The notes under the pieces were generated by a model, which worked only from the letters and a program-made list of their open reading frames with translations, had not been told where the DNA came from and did not search any database. 64,000 nt of DNA from NCBI GenBank assembly GCA_008704415.1, contig VXIS01000025.1, positions 186,001-250,000 of the forward strand, in the 5' to 3' direction. Shown here one piece after another: positions 33,627 through 45,417 of the stretch; the first letter of the stretch is position 1, and each line of letters begins with the position of its first letter. A program made the position numbers and the translations under genes. Source of the stretch: Sphaerosporella brunnea. Taxonomy: Eukaryota; Ascomycota; Pezizomycetes; Pezizales; Pyronemataceae.

Positions 33627-34687
33627 ATGGCCACGCCCACCCCACAGTCCGTCCGTAGCCGGCTATGGGGGCTCACAAACCTCTCCCACAGCACTCTTCA
33701 CGACGTGCGCCCTCTCAACGAGCCGCCGTCCGCCGCACTCATCGATCCCGAGCTCAAAAAAGCCAAAACCGAGCTTCGGCGGCTCCTGGTCGACGAAGAG
33801 ATGGCAATCGCGACAGTGCGCACCCGTCTCCCCTCCATTTTTTCCCTCGCTAACTGCTGCAGCTGCAAACCCAACTCGCAGACCTCCCCGCCGACCCCCA
33901 GCGCCGCCTCCGCGCAGAAATTGCGGCGAACCGTGAAACCTTCAACACCCCCGGCTACTACCCGCCGCCCGCGTCGCCGCTGAACAAGATCATCGCGTAC
34001 CGCTACGTTCTTTCCGCGATAACGGCGTATGCTGAGCTGATCCCCATTTCCCGGCGGGAGGTTGAGGATATGCAGAAGGAGCTTGCGGCGGCGAAGGCTA
34101 CGTTGAATGAGCAGGAGGCGCTGAAAGCCGTGCTCGAGAAGCGGGTGGCGGAGCTGAAGAATCCAGAGGCGATTTTAGTGGGCGCTGATGATAGTGTTGT
34201 TGGTATGAAGATGAGGTCAAAGAGGCTGAGGACAAAAACTGGCCGCACGATTAAGGCGCTGCATACGTTTTTTGAGAGGCATCTTGTTACCGCTCTGGCG
34301 ATGGAGGAGCTTGGTGGCCCGATCGTTGGCTTGGGAAGGGAGGCGGTCGATGGGAAGAAGTTGCTGCGGAAGGCAAAGGGGCAGATGACGATTGAGGAGG
34401 CGTTTCGGGCGGGGAGGAAGAAGGAGCGGGAAAGAGAGAGGGAGAGGCGGGCGAGGAATGATGAGGAAGAGGAGGAGGAAGATGAGGAGGAAGATGAAGT
34501 GGTTGGTGAGCTGGAGTCGTTGCTGGAGGATCTTATGGAGAAGAGTCTGGAGGCGGACCCGTATGTCGCCCTCAAGCGGGAAAGCGCCGTGGCTAGATTT
34601 TTGGTGCGGGCAAAGGTCGCGGAATTTCATCCGCGCGATGCAAAGCGTCTCAAGCTTCTTAACTTTGCTGGGACATTCGAAGACTAA
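33627..34687 (+). CDS. Coiled-coil protein, possibly a CENP-K-like kinetochore subunit
   Basis: Exons 33627-33815 and 33863-34687 (47-nt intron with CTAAC branch point close to the acceptor) give 337 residues. The protein is rich in heptad-like helices (DPELKKAKTELRRLLVDEE; REVEDMQKELAAAKATLNEQ), with a conserved-looking NTPGYYPPPASPLNKIIAYR between them and a long charged stretch (poly E/D and R/K, residues about 235-275). The C-terminus is VRAKVAEFHPRDAKRLKLL. This layout resembles fungal CENP-K/Sim4-like inner-kinetochore proteins, but without a search I cannot exclude other coiled-coil families. No signal peptide or membrane span. Confidence 0.7.
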
Positions 34688-35249
34688 CCATTGACGTTTT
34701 TTTTTCTTATTCTTTCGGCGTTTTCCTCTATATTTCTAATCTACACCGCTTCCACTGCGATCTGAATAACATGCTGGATTAACTCGGTCGTAAACTCGCA
34801 CCAGCACTCTCGACCTCTGGAGGCGAATTAACCACTGGTAATACTTCTGAGCAAGGAGAACGTTGGCAGCTTCGGGCTTCTTTTAGTAAATTCAAGGCCT
34901 GGAATTCTTTGAGATGTACAGGTTCATTTGTTGGGGGTTTTACATGATGGCGGGCTCGGTGCTGTGTGTTCTGGCGCGCTCATCGGAGAGCGAGTGATCA
35001 CTCATGCTCTCCTGCCATTGTAGTCTGACTACGATGAAAAGTATTTTTCTCCGACAATTAATGGTGATGTAGGAAGTGTTTTCTGTATGTAAACGATCGC
35101 TTTGACACTGAACGGCCATTGTTACATGTTTGTTCCACCAAGATTACTCACTCACGTGTGATCACTCGAGGAGCGCCTGTTTGTTCCAGCCAAACGGGGT
35201 TTAAAGCTATCAATCTTACTACCTCATCCCCCTTCATTGTCTTTTCCTG
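34688..35249. other. Intergenic region
   Basis: No gene recognised; contains a T run at about 34698-34710 next to the stop codon. Confidence 0.45.
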
Positions 35250-35293
35250 CTCGCTCACTTGTACACTACAACTCGCTCACTTGTACACTACAA
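35250..35293 (+). repeat. 22-bp tandem repeat, two exact copies, upstream of the RRM-like gene
   Basis: The unit begins ctcgctcacttgtacact and ends acaa; the copies are 35250-35271 and 35272-35293. It ends 18 bp before the ATG at 35312, so it lies in the 5' UTR or core promoter. Confidence 0.85.
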
Positions 35294-35311
35294 CAACCTC
35301 TCCTCTGCAAA

Positions 35312-36971
35312 ATGTCCAACATTCTTCCAGAAGCTAGCTGGCTGTCACCTGGCAGCAAAGCCGCCTACAGATCTATCCGGCCCAGCCTCTTGGAAGATCC
35401 GGTCACTCCTGTTCGTCGCAATAACCATCCATCTTCCAACAACTATCACTCTGGACTCGATCCTAATGGTTCCATCGGCCCCGAGCGTAAAGGATGTGAT
35501 GCTTTCTACGGAGGTGAAGATGGGAGCTCTGGGAGGGGAACCCTGGAGGCCTTAGCTGCGTACAGCTTCAAAGAGTTTCCCCCGAACGAGCTGGAGTCTG
35601 CTGAGGTTGAAGATGACTCAGTCCCGAAGACCGTCACACTCCCGCGCGCCCAGTTCTTGGATCTTTGTCTTAGGGCGCATCTCCTTGACTCATTCCATCC
35701 AGAAATCTACTCGCAGGACCTGTTGCAGGGGCGCCCTTCCCGATATGCGAAGGAAGGTCCAGATCCAGAGGAATCTCCTGCTCCAAAGGATATTCAGGAC
35801 TCAAACATTTGTGAGAACCTCTAGATTTCCCTTGTCCCAGCACCGCTGAACATTCGTTGCAGCTGTGATTCGTGGTCGTAACACGATTTCACACGATCCT
35901 CCGGAGCCAATGGAGCAGCATGGAAACAACCAAAAACACCCGCCCGCTGTCGACCGTACTGTGATAATCGCGCCACTTCCGTTAGAGCTGAAGATCCGCG
36001 ACTTCATCCACTCCATAATCGCGCCGGGAGGCTTGCGTCACATTCATTTTGCGCCGCTCCCCGGCGTTGACTTCCAGGTTGGCTGCATCACTTTCATGAG
36101 CGCCAAGGGTGCCGAAGCCTATCTCAAGTACACTCAGGAGCACGGCTTCTTCTTGTCGATGCGCGCTGAGGGCGAGCATCACGATATGGACGACACCAGC
36201 GGAGAGACGCGCACGGTCATTATGCAGAGTTTGAATGATGGAAGGGGCGGGGTCAAAAAGGTTACCTTGGTCAAGAAACACCTTGACCGTGTGAGGGTCC
36301 GCATGTGGGGGAAACACTTTGATGGTACTCCGTTGGACGTGTTTCACAACTTGCATCTCGCCTACGAGCATACTCTCCTGGTGTGGTTCAGGCTCGACGA
36401 TACCTGGTTCTGCAAGGACCTTGAAGGCGAAATCCTCCGTAACGGTGCTACTCGTCAGTTGAAGGTCCTGGGACATGTGGACGACGTCCTTGAAGAGCTC
36501 GAGATGATACGTTTTTCTCCCCTGGAGTATTCTGGTGGCGGTGTGGTAAGACACCCTCCCTTTACACACCTTTTCGAACGCCCCTCACAAGACCTGCAGA
36601 GTTTGGAATTCGTCAATTACTTCACGGGTGTCCGTGGGGGAAAAGACTGCATGAAGCTCTCGGATCAGCGGAGCGCGGTGATGCTTCGCTTCTTTAGCCT
36701 TCACCATGCCATCATGGCGAAGCGCTACTTTGACATGAGGAAGGGCTACGAGTCCCGTTCTTTCTATGTCCGCGACTACGCCGATCGTGAGGTCGAAACT
36801 CTCAAGTGGCACACCTACCCCAAGGTTGGTGAGTCGGGTGAAGCAAAGCGTGAACTCCTGCGTCAGATAGATCCGGATTTCGGTTTCGAGACTCCGCAGC
36901 GTCGTGGAAACTCTGACGAGTACGGCCTCGAGCAGGAAGAAGGCGTTTCGGAGGGCGGTTTCGATTCTTAG
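35312..36971 (+). CDS. RRM-like protein of unknown function
   Basis: Exons 35312-35810 and 35863-36971 (52-nt intron) give 535 residues. The N-terminal 165 residues are low in hydrophobic content. Around residue 200 a segment RTVIIAPLPLELKIRDFIHS ... VGCITFMSAKGAEAYLKY has the RNP2/RNP1 spacing of an RNA-recognition motif. The rest is globular with a second region (LKVLGHVDDVLEELEMIRF; AVMLRFFSLHHAIMAKRYFD) that could also be a degenerate RRM. The C-terminus is acidic. Typical of a fungal RRM-like family of unknown role; RNA binding is inferred. Confidence 0.72.
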
Positions 36972-39040
36972 AAGAGGGGGGAAACAAATACAACATCATC
37001 GCTTCAACGAGGAACAATGTGGGGGGATGACATTTGGAGGAAGGGCTCAACGGGGCATAACGTATTGGGTTTGCTTGCTGGTGATTGTGTAGTGTAAGGG
37101 GCCCTAGGCACAACCGTTTTGCTGATTTTTTTTTTTTTTTGTTTTCTTTAGAGCTCCTTTATACCGGTTCTCAAGGAGGTTTGATTTGCGTATATGAATC
37201 ACCTCCCCCCCCCTCTCTCCTGAAGCGTAAGCCAAAACATGCGAGACGATTCATTCCCTCTATGTGCAACTGCCAGTGCGTACAGAAGGGCGGCTCCATT
37301 CGTCTCACGGCACATTAGTAGTAGTTTGTATTTTGGTATTCTGGAATTCGATATGGGAATCGTCATTTTATCAATGTGATATTTGTATTCCGGGAGGGAG
37401 GGGATGGCGCACATGTCGGTCTCTACTATATATATATATCAATTCGGTTGCCATCTCTGGCTGCGGATTCGAGAAGAGAAGTTGGAGTTAGAGGGAATTG
37501 CTTTGTGTTTGTGATGTTGCGGGGGGGTGCACTTTGTCCGGCATCCAACTTGCTTGCTGCCTTGGTCTTTTGTTTCGTCGTGGATGTACATAATACTTCT
37601 GAGTACAAACGCACACAGCAAGCAAAAAGGAAAAAAAGTCTGGATGGGATTGAGCCAGCAAGCAAAGCAAAGCAAAGCAAAGCAAACAAGGCGATGCGAA
37701 CCAAATCCATCAGCTGCCCCGCACAACAAAAACAAAAACAAAAACAAAACAGAAAACAAAATTTCCTATCCCCCCCCCCGCCCACCCGGATCTTTGCTGA
37801 GTAGTAGAGTAGTAGAACACATCTCGACACCACGCCGCAGCCAGCCAGCCTAGCCTTCAAGAAGCACGCTTACTCTCTACTCTGCTGCCACCACTTTGTT
37901 GGTCTCACAGTTAGCCGAGTGACTTTCCGTGACGGCACGATGTAGGTATATCCCGCCCGCCCACCACAGAAAATTGTTGATACGAGACCTGTCAGGAAGT
38001 AGCCACATCCACACACACACACACACACACGCACAAAGCCGATCGCGAGAGGTTGGGCTTCTTCGAAGTATGAGCGCTATGTTGTGTTTGCGTTTTGGTT
38101 GGTGAGGGGCCGCTGTTGTTGGCCAAAGGGGGGAAAAAATATTTCTGTAAATTGAGTGAGTGAGTACTTAGTCACCATCATCCAGCCGCACTATATTTGG
38201 CACACGATAAGCAAGAAAGCGCGAGGGCATCTATCCAGTCAGCTTCACAAACGGGAAAAAAAACACATGACACATAAACACCGCATAAGTGAGGAGGGCA
38301 ATTCACGAGCATTCTCTAGCAAGGGGAAAGAACAAACCCCTCCCCCCCCCCCCCAAGCGACGAACGCTCCGACGGGTGTGAAGGCATTTATATATGTCGC
38401 TCGGCGGTTCGCCCGAGGACAAACGGTCGGGAAAATCGTGCGGATCTCTATCATGTCAGCCACAACACACACACACACACACACACGCATACACACACGC
38501 AACTCCCACTCCTGAAGCTAAATAATTCCGATTCCCCGACGCAGCAAAAACTACCAAAACAAAAAAACAAAACGGAAACGAACAAGAAATAGAATAGGTA
38601 TACCTGCCCACCACGTTGTGCCATCTCCCCACTACCCTACCGACACCGTTAGTAGGTAGAGTATAAATACACCAAAAAAATGTAAAAAAAAAAAAAAAAA
38701 CAAACTCCACCGTTCGCCGTCCCAACCGCATCAACAAAAAGCAGGAGCAAGCAAAATATGCACATTTAGGGGGGGGGGGGGGTAGTAGTAGGAGGTGCGG
38801 AAGAATATGTACTCGTACGAAAAACGCCGCAGTTACTGTGCGCCAGATAGTGGTGGTATCCCCTGTGCATAAAGCAGATGCTTGCCAGTAGTTGGTGAAT
38901 GCGAGCCGAGCGAAAGGGTTCCAAAGGCATAACTCCATCCGGCCGAACAAAAGAAACAAAAAATGCTCAAGAACGCCGTAATAATGCTGTTGAAATTTGT
39001 TATTGGAGATACTTTGGAAGGAGGGAGGGGAGAGAACTAC
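36972..39040. other. Long intergenic region with microsatellites
   Basis: No gene recognised. Contains a T run (37128-37141), a (TA)n tract near 37428, (AGCAA)n at 37659-37687, (CA)n tracts at 38013-38031 and 38466-38486, and long C or G runs. Part is expected to be the 3' UTR of the minus-strand gene ending at 39041. Confidence 0.5.
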
Positions 39041-39685
39041 CTATCCCCGAACCTGAACCATCATCGCAAGCATGGCTTTGATCTCTGCAAAGCCTTGTTG
39101 AGTTTCTTGACGGATATTGTGCATCTCTGACCGCAAGGTTTCGATCTCTCCTCTGAGGCCGCCAATATCGGCCTTCAGCTCGTTCCTCACGTTGCCAATA
39201 TCCTGCTTCAGCTCGTTCCTCACGTCGCCAATATCCTGCTTCAGCTCGTTCCTCACGTCGCCAATATCCTGCTTCAGCTCGTTCCTCACGGCGACAACGC
39301 CGTTCGTGACCTCAGCCATATCGGATCCGATGGCCTCCATGTCCTGCGCGATGGCGCGAATGCTTTCCCGAGCCTCGTGCTGGTTCTCGGTGAAAAACGA
39401 GAACTGGCGACGCATGCTATCGCTTTCGTCGGAGAGGCGCGAAAGCCCGGAATGCAAACGTTCAACGCCACCCGAAAGCTTTCCCACGCCTTCCGAAAGC
39501 TCGAAGACATGGTGCGCGAGCATGCGCATGTTCTGCACAGGGTTGTACGCTTCGTAGTCCGACAGGAAGTGGGAGCGTCGCAGCATGTATTGTTGCATTT
39601 GCAGGTGGTCCCGAGGAGGCAAAGGCTCCGTCGGGACCTCGCTGTAAGGCGAGGACTCTGAAGGACTGTTGCTACGTTCGCTCAT
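39041..39685 (-). CDS. Coiled-coil protein with exact 33-bp repeats
   Basis: 214 residues in a single frame. The N-terminus is polar (MSERSNSPSESSPYSEVPTE). From about residue 75 it is helical throughout, with ELSEGVGKLSGGVERLHSGL then four tandem copies of VRNELKQDIGD-type 11-mers and then RGEIETLRSEMHNIRQETQQ. The 11-residue period indicates a hendecad, slightly right-handed coiled coil of the kind seen in bundling or stalk proteins. A Met/Val-rich end (IKAMLAMMVQV) might be membrane-proximal. There is no signal peptide. Function unknown; the intronless ORF and the repeats suggest a recent, fast-evolving gene. Confidence 0.72.
   Translation of the reverse strand: MSERSNSPSESSPYSEVPTEPLPPRDHLQMQQYMLRRSHFLSDYEAYNPVQNMRMLAHHVFELSEGVGKLSGGVERLHSGLSRLSDESDSMRRQFSFFTENQHEARESIRAIAQDMEAIGSDMAEVTNGVVAVRNELKQDIGDVRNELKQDIGDVRNELKQDIGNVRNELKADIGGLRGEIETLRSEMHNIRQETQQGFAEIKAMLAMMVQVRG
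39174..39291 (-). repeat. 33-bp tandem repeat within the coiled-coil gene
   Basis: About 3.5 copies with starts at 39174, 39207, 39240 and 39273; spacing is exactly 33 bp and the unit contains ttcagctcgttcctcacg. Copies differ by single bases only, indicating recent expansion. Confidence 0.9.
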
Positions 39686-41014
39686 GTCGAGTGGGATGCT
39701 GTGAAGATGTGTCGAGGCAGGAGTTGGAGTGGGGGGAACTGATGGTAGGGGTCAGATCGGAGACGGCGGGGAACACACATCGTGAGTTGACGGACCTGTT
39801 GATCTGAACCGTTGAAAGAGTTTGTTTATTTTATTTTTATTTTTTATTTTTTTTACTTGTTAAATTATTTGTTTGTTGATAGAAGTACTTATATACGTAT
39901 TCGAGTTTTGAAGATCTGTGTTGTCGAGTTGTCGCGGAGTTAAGCGCTCATATACGGTTGGGGAGATTCATCTTGACGGTCTGGTGAGAGAGAAGAGAAG
40001 GGGAGAAGAGGTGGAGTGAGATCGGGGGCCCAGGCGGTTTAAACTACAGTTGCCACAACAGCCATGTATGTTGCCGCAGGATATGGCTAGTCCGGAAATG
40101 GAAGCCTGGCTTGCGCACCCGAGCTTCCCCGGCAACAGCGATTGGCCAGAAAGACGGGGTCGATGGTTTGATTGGCCAACGTACAAATGTACGCATGCAT
40201 GCAGTTTCGGGAGTGCAGGAAGCGCAGGAGGGCACTTCAGCAGGGATGCCCATGCAGCAGTGCAGCGGCATGGTACCGTACCACCATGCGACCGGCCAGC
40301 CTAGGGCGCTTCTGTAGATTTATGTGACGTGGAAATGTCTTACTAGATCGAGCTACACCCACGCCACTCACCTCCGCTTCACAACTTCGCCCCCCGAGGA
40401 TGACTCCAGCAAATTTTTCATCTCGCGGCCTGTCAAGCGATAAGTAAGGCCACTCTGAAGGCAACAGTCCAGCGTGCTAGGAGCATTTAACGATTATGCG
40501 AAAAGCCTTCGACTTTCATGCAGCGAGGGTGGGACATTCCGGCCTCACATGGTTTTAACACCAGATGACCGGGATCGCAGCTTGTTGAGGGGAAAAAACC
40601 AGGTGTGGCTTGACGAGGCCTGACCGAAAAAATCCGGGATTTGAGTTAACTAGGGAAAGGTGGGGGTGGATAAGTGTTCCGCTTGACGCTGCTGACCCAG
40701 TTTCAGGGTGTTTTAAACGGCGATCCCTACATCGATTTCTCGGCTTGTGCCACAGTGTGCATGCGCACCGCCACACACGCTTCCGAGTGAGATATCATGT
40801 CAGAATGGCCTCTTGATATGAACACGGCATGGCATCATGCCCGCCGAACACCAGATTCGTGATGCAAAATCCCTCCGTCCTCAAGGTTTTATCTGATCGT
40901 TAATGTATGCTATTTCATAGCCGCTGGATGGCTAGTTTTCTGGGCGTCGAAACCTGCCGGGCTGCGCGCAAATTCTACAGCAACTAGGAACTCGGTTATT
41001 TCAACCTGTAGATA
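39686..41014. other. Intergenic region, no gene recognised
   Basis: Contains AT-rich low complexity near 39828-39860. Short frames only. Confidence 0.45.
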
Positions 41015-41249
41015 GTGGACGACTTCCTGTGGTTGTTTGGAAGGGTCAAGGAAGCAGCAAATATAGAGATACCGGCTTCCTGTGACGCTCGATAGAACAC
41101 CTACAACGAGCCGGGCGGCACGACGGTAGGCGACCAAATTAGGTAGTGCCTTTTTTTCTACTTTCTATCAGACGTCGATAGCGAAGCTGCATAAGAGCGT
41201 CTTTCTATCGAGTGAAAATACTCGAATAGAATCACAGGAAGTTGTCCAC
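41015..41249. repeat. Small inverted repeat pair, possible MITE
   Basis: GTGGACGACTTCCTGTGGTT at 41015-41034 and its near reverse complement at 41230-41249 (two differences). No flanking duplication found, so this is only a candidate foldback. Confidence 0.35.
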
Positions 41250-41641
41250 TTGTAGCGCCTGGTGACCGCATTAAACCCGTGTTCAAGCCGGGACTGTTGC
41301 TTTCACAACCTCACAAACGCGGCATCCTCACTGGGGAGCTTTCAACTGACAAATCGGTGGGAGCCACACGAGCTTCCGATAAAGTAAGTCAATATCATAG
41401 TCTATCACTCGGGTTTCTACGGTTTTATTCCCCCCTCCTTCCCCCCTGCAGTCGAGGTACGGGCAAACGTAAAGTCTGCCTTGGGCACCAACACAATAGC
41501 CCGTCCGTGGGAAGAGCTGGAAACTTTCAACTCTGACTGTGGCCGCTATCTGTTGAGTCGGATTGGAGCATACATATACATACCCAAGACCAGAGCGCCA
41601 AACCCGAACCGCAGCTTCTACACCGCGACTTCCCCCCCCCC
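41250..41641. other. Intergenic flank of the copia insertion
   Basis: No gene recognised. It ends with a run of C (41631-41640) next to the insertion site. Confidence 0.45.
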
Positions 41642-41646
41642 AATTC

Positions 41647-41858
41647 TGTTGACAGCAAGTTTCGTACGCAGCGGACACTAAGAGATGGGTGAAGAGATTA
41701 TATTAAAGGTTAGGTGCTAGTGACGCCGTCACTGCACCTTAGGTGCAGAAGCGGCTCACTAGCCTATACTCTAATCTAACTACATCCCTGACAGAGTTTA
41801 TACTCGGTTACGCCATAGAGGGTAGAGTGATGCCTACGGCGTCACTCTACACTCAACA
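41647..41858 (-). repeat. 3' LTR of the copia element
   Basis: 212 bp, TG...CA ends, about 98% identical to the 5' LTR. Contains a gcaccttaggtgc palindrome. Confidence 0.95.
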
Positions 41859-41869
41859 CTCCCCCTATC
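41859..41869 (-). promoter_or_regulatory. Polypurine tract of the copia element
   Basis: The minus strand just before the 3' LTR reads GGATAGGGGGAG, a purine-rich tract placed where plus-strand DNA synthesis is normally primed. Confidence 0.7.
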
Positions 41870-41953
41870 CGAGCATAAACTATGCCCCCGTTTCCTCTGT
41901 AAATCACCAATCCGTATCTATATCCTCCGTCGCGGTGCGCTGCGTCCACGTGA

Positions 41954-44900
41954 TCAACATCGTTTCTCATCTGTGAGGCCAATCTCCTTGACGAAAGCTG
42001 CGTGCTTGACTGATCCTAGCGGCTTTGTCAAACCATCCGCCAACTGCTCTTTGCTTGTCACGTGTTCCAGCATCAGATCGTTGCTTTCGATGTGGTCACG
42101 TATGGCATGATATCGGATTCGTAGGTGTCTTGTTGCGTTCGGAAATCCGTTTCGGAGAGCGTTTTCACCGGCTGTGTTGTCACCTCGTAGGGTAATCGTC
42201 TGGCTGGCGTTTCCTCTGCCGATCTCGTGAGCGACGTCTCGAAGCCAGCTTGCTTGTCTATAGGCACTGTCCATGCCGATGAGTTCCGCCTCCATGGTGC
42301 TATGGGCTACCAATCCTTGCTTTTTCGTCTTCCAGATGATCAGCGCCCCATTCAAGAATATCAGCCATCCAGACGTAGATCGTGCTCCATCCTGATCTCC
42401 AGCATGATCGGCGTCGGAATACGCGATGATTCCGTCTTGGCGATACTGTTGTCTGAGAAGCGCCAGCTCGAAATTGCGAGTTCCGTTGAGGTATCGCAGG
42501 AGGTGCTTGACAGCTCCCCAATGCTCGATCGACGGATCGCTAGCATATCGTCCAAGGATCCCAGCAGCGTATGCGATATCTGGCCTGCTTCCGAGAGCTG
42601 CGTAGAGCAAACTTCCAATTGCCTGTCGGTAGAGGCCTTGATCACAAGCCTCTTCTTCGTCTTTTCGCGTGTGAGGCTTCCAGTTGCTCTGCATCGGGAG
42701 CAGCTTCCTTGCGCTGTTTTCCATCCCAAACCTGGCTAGGACCTTCGTTACGTAGGCCTCCTGCGATATCCATATTTGACGCTTCTCGCGGTCTCGGCGA
42801 ATCACCAATCCGACATAGGTAAAGGTCGGTTCCGTCACCACTCCCCCTTTTGCCTGGAATCGTCTCCGAAATTCCTGGCAAAGTAACTCTAGCTGGTGAT
42901 TCGGTGCCGTGATTAGGATGTCGTCGACATATAGGTTGAGTATAACGTCGTCGCTGTAGTAAAGTCCTGGGGCCGACACAGACGCTCTCAGGTGCAGCTG
43001 GTTAACAATAAACTGGCTAACGTCGTTAAACCAGCATCTCCCGCTCTGCTTCAAGCCCGGGACTGACTTCTGGAGTAAGACGACTGGTCGTTCCCTTGTC
43101 AATGGATCGTCTACCCACTTTGCTTTGGGAAGCTTCAGATACACCTCCTCTTTCAGCGTGGCTCCCAGGTATGCCGTAGGGACGTCCAATACAGCCACTT
43201 CCAGGTCCTGTGTGGCCGTAAAACTCAATGTCATGCGTATGCTTTCGGCGTCGACAACCGGAGACGTGATTTCATCGTATTCGTCAGGGGTCTGTAGGAA
43301 ACCTCGTGCTACCAGTCGCACTTTGTACTTTTCAATGGTTCCATCGGGCCTCTCCTTCACTATCATCACCCATTTCGCGTCAACGACGCGTTTCCCAGGG
43401 GGTGCGGTGTCCACGTATGTATAGACGTCATGTGATTTCAGCGATTTCTGCTCTGAATCCAACGCGGACATCCACTCGCCCGCATCCGGGGCTGCCAGAG
43501 CCTCATCGTAGCTTTTCGGTCCTTGTGTTGCCAGGAGGACGTCGTCGTAGATCGTTCGAATCTCCTCGTTGTTGTCTGGCTGCTGCTGAATTCGTCGAGC
43601 ATCGCCGCGCGTCCGTCCCAAATGGAGCTTGACCAAATGGCCATTTACCTCGACTTCTTTCATTAGTCGCGCGTTTCGGGCTGATTTTGCTTCAGGTGCG
43701 GGAGATGCAATCCATTCTCCCGGGATCTGATTTGCTTCTTGGCCGCCTTCGTCGTTGTCGTGGTTAGCATGTCGTCTGGCCACAGGCGTGGCTGGTAGCT
43801 CCAACTGCTGCTGCAGATCTGGTTGTCTCCTCGCGTGTTGCTGCTGCAGCTCAGGTTGTCTCGACGCGTGTTGCTGCTGCGGCTCTGGCTGTCTCATCGC
43901 TTGTTGCAGATCCAGTTGTTCCTCGCCGTAGTCGTCAGACTCGTTGTTTACCATAATGGACGGGGTCATCGTCGGTCGTATGGTGTTGAGGTCTTTGTAT
44001 AGTGTCTTTTCGTCGAATTTCACATCACGTGACTTCACAATCTTCTTTCCCTCAACGTCGTATAGTCGGTAGTGGCCATCTGATCCTTCGTAGCCCAACA
44101 TGATGCATTTTCTCGCTCGGTCTGATAGCTTGTGATCCCTGACTTCGGCCGGTATTTGGGCATATGCTAAGCATCCGACTGTCCGTAGGTGGCCGACATC
44201 TGGCCTCTTACCAAATTTCATCTCGTAAGGGGTTCGAATCTGGCCATCTTTGCTCGTTAGGGCCGCATGTGGAACTCGATTTCGGATATAGCTTGCGGTT
44301 GATGCCACTTCTGGCCAAAACGCGTGTGGGAGCTCAGCATGCTTTATCATTGCACGTGTTGGGTCCAGGATCCCACGGTTTGTCCGCTCGGCGATGCCAT
44401 TGCTCTGATGGCTGTAAGGAGGTGTGATCTCGTGGCGGATTCTCTTTGATGCGAGGAATTCGCCCATAGCGCGACTGTTGAATTCTCCGCCACCGTCCGT
44501 CCGAATAGCCTTGACTGGGCATTCCTGCGCTTGGCAGTATTCCTGTAGTGATCCAAGCGCGTCCGACTTCTTGCGCAGAAAATAGACTTCGCTCCATCGC
44601 GTGTGGTCATCCGTGACTACCAACATATACATCATGCCCGCATGTGATGCGGTCCGAAAAGGGCCGACCTAGATCGGCATGCACCAACTCTCCTTCCCTT
44701 GCTTTTCTCTTCAAGCTTTGCGGATCGGCTTTATACGGTGTTTTTGTCATCTTTCCGCGCATGCAGCCATCGCAGATGCATTCGGCGTGGTGCCTTGTGT
44801 CTGTAACGTCGATTCCGGCTATGGCTCCTGAGCGGACCGCCTTCGTGACGGCTGCGACTGCTAGGTGTCCGAGCCGGTTATGCCATTTCATTGCTGCTTC

Positions 44901-45417
44901 TTCTCGTCCCGACGTATAGACAGCGTTAATCAGTGTATCGTGCGTCTCTGGATCTTCTGCGATGATGCAAAAAGGTCTTGTGGCGTATAGCCCCGTGAGC
45001 AACAACAGCGCCTGTCGCTTTCTCTGTGATCGTAACTGGGTGGCCGGGTAGCGAGTTGTAGTCCACCTTATACCCAGCTAGCAGCAGCTGGTATACGCTC
45101 AGCAAGTTGTTGGAGCCACATTCGGGGACATACAGGACTCTTCTGAGGATGACTCGTGCAGGTGGAAGGTTGCTTCGCGGGAAGAGCAGTGCAATGTCGC
45201 CGATTCCTTTCGCGTCAACTGACGCGTCATTTGCGAATCGGACCTTATGCTCCCCCTTTCGAAAGGCACGGTAGTTGACCCACCTCTGGTCTAATCCGGT
45301 GACGTGATTGGTAGCGCCTGAATCGGTAACCCATATTCTCTCTTTTCCGTGCGGTTTGGCAGTCATCCTTCCGAAAGTGTCTTCATTGTCGGTTGCATCA
45401 CTTGTCAACAGCAACAT
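41954..45417 (-). pseudogene. copia pol (protease, integrase, RT, RNase H), frame-disrupted
   Basis: Three consecutive frames. Frame 1 (45417-44926) holds the protease active site DSGAT. Frame 2 (45005-44607) has the GAG-pre-integrase zinc region with HNRLGH and CDGC. Frame 3 (44635-41954) holds the integrase core with three acidic residues (VTDDHTR, RTDGGGEF, NGIAERTNRG), reverse transcriptase (LDVPTAYL, YVDDIL) and RNase H (YSDADHAGD, STMEAELIGM). The two changes of frame, near 44990 and 44640, break a normally continuous copia pol, so this copy is probably inactive unless they are assembly errors. All active-site residues look intact. Confidence 0.9.

Noticed and set aside
38456..38959. 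167-codon minus-strand frame rich in Phe, Cys and Val
   Set aside because: Made of translated CA repeats and T runs; low complexity only.
39174..39291. Regular direct repeats resembling a CRISPR array
   Set aside because: Repeats are contiguous without spacers and encode an 11-residue coiled-coil unit.
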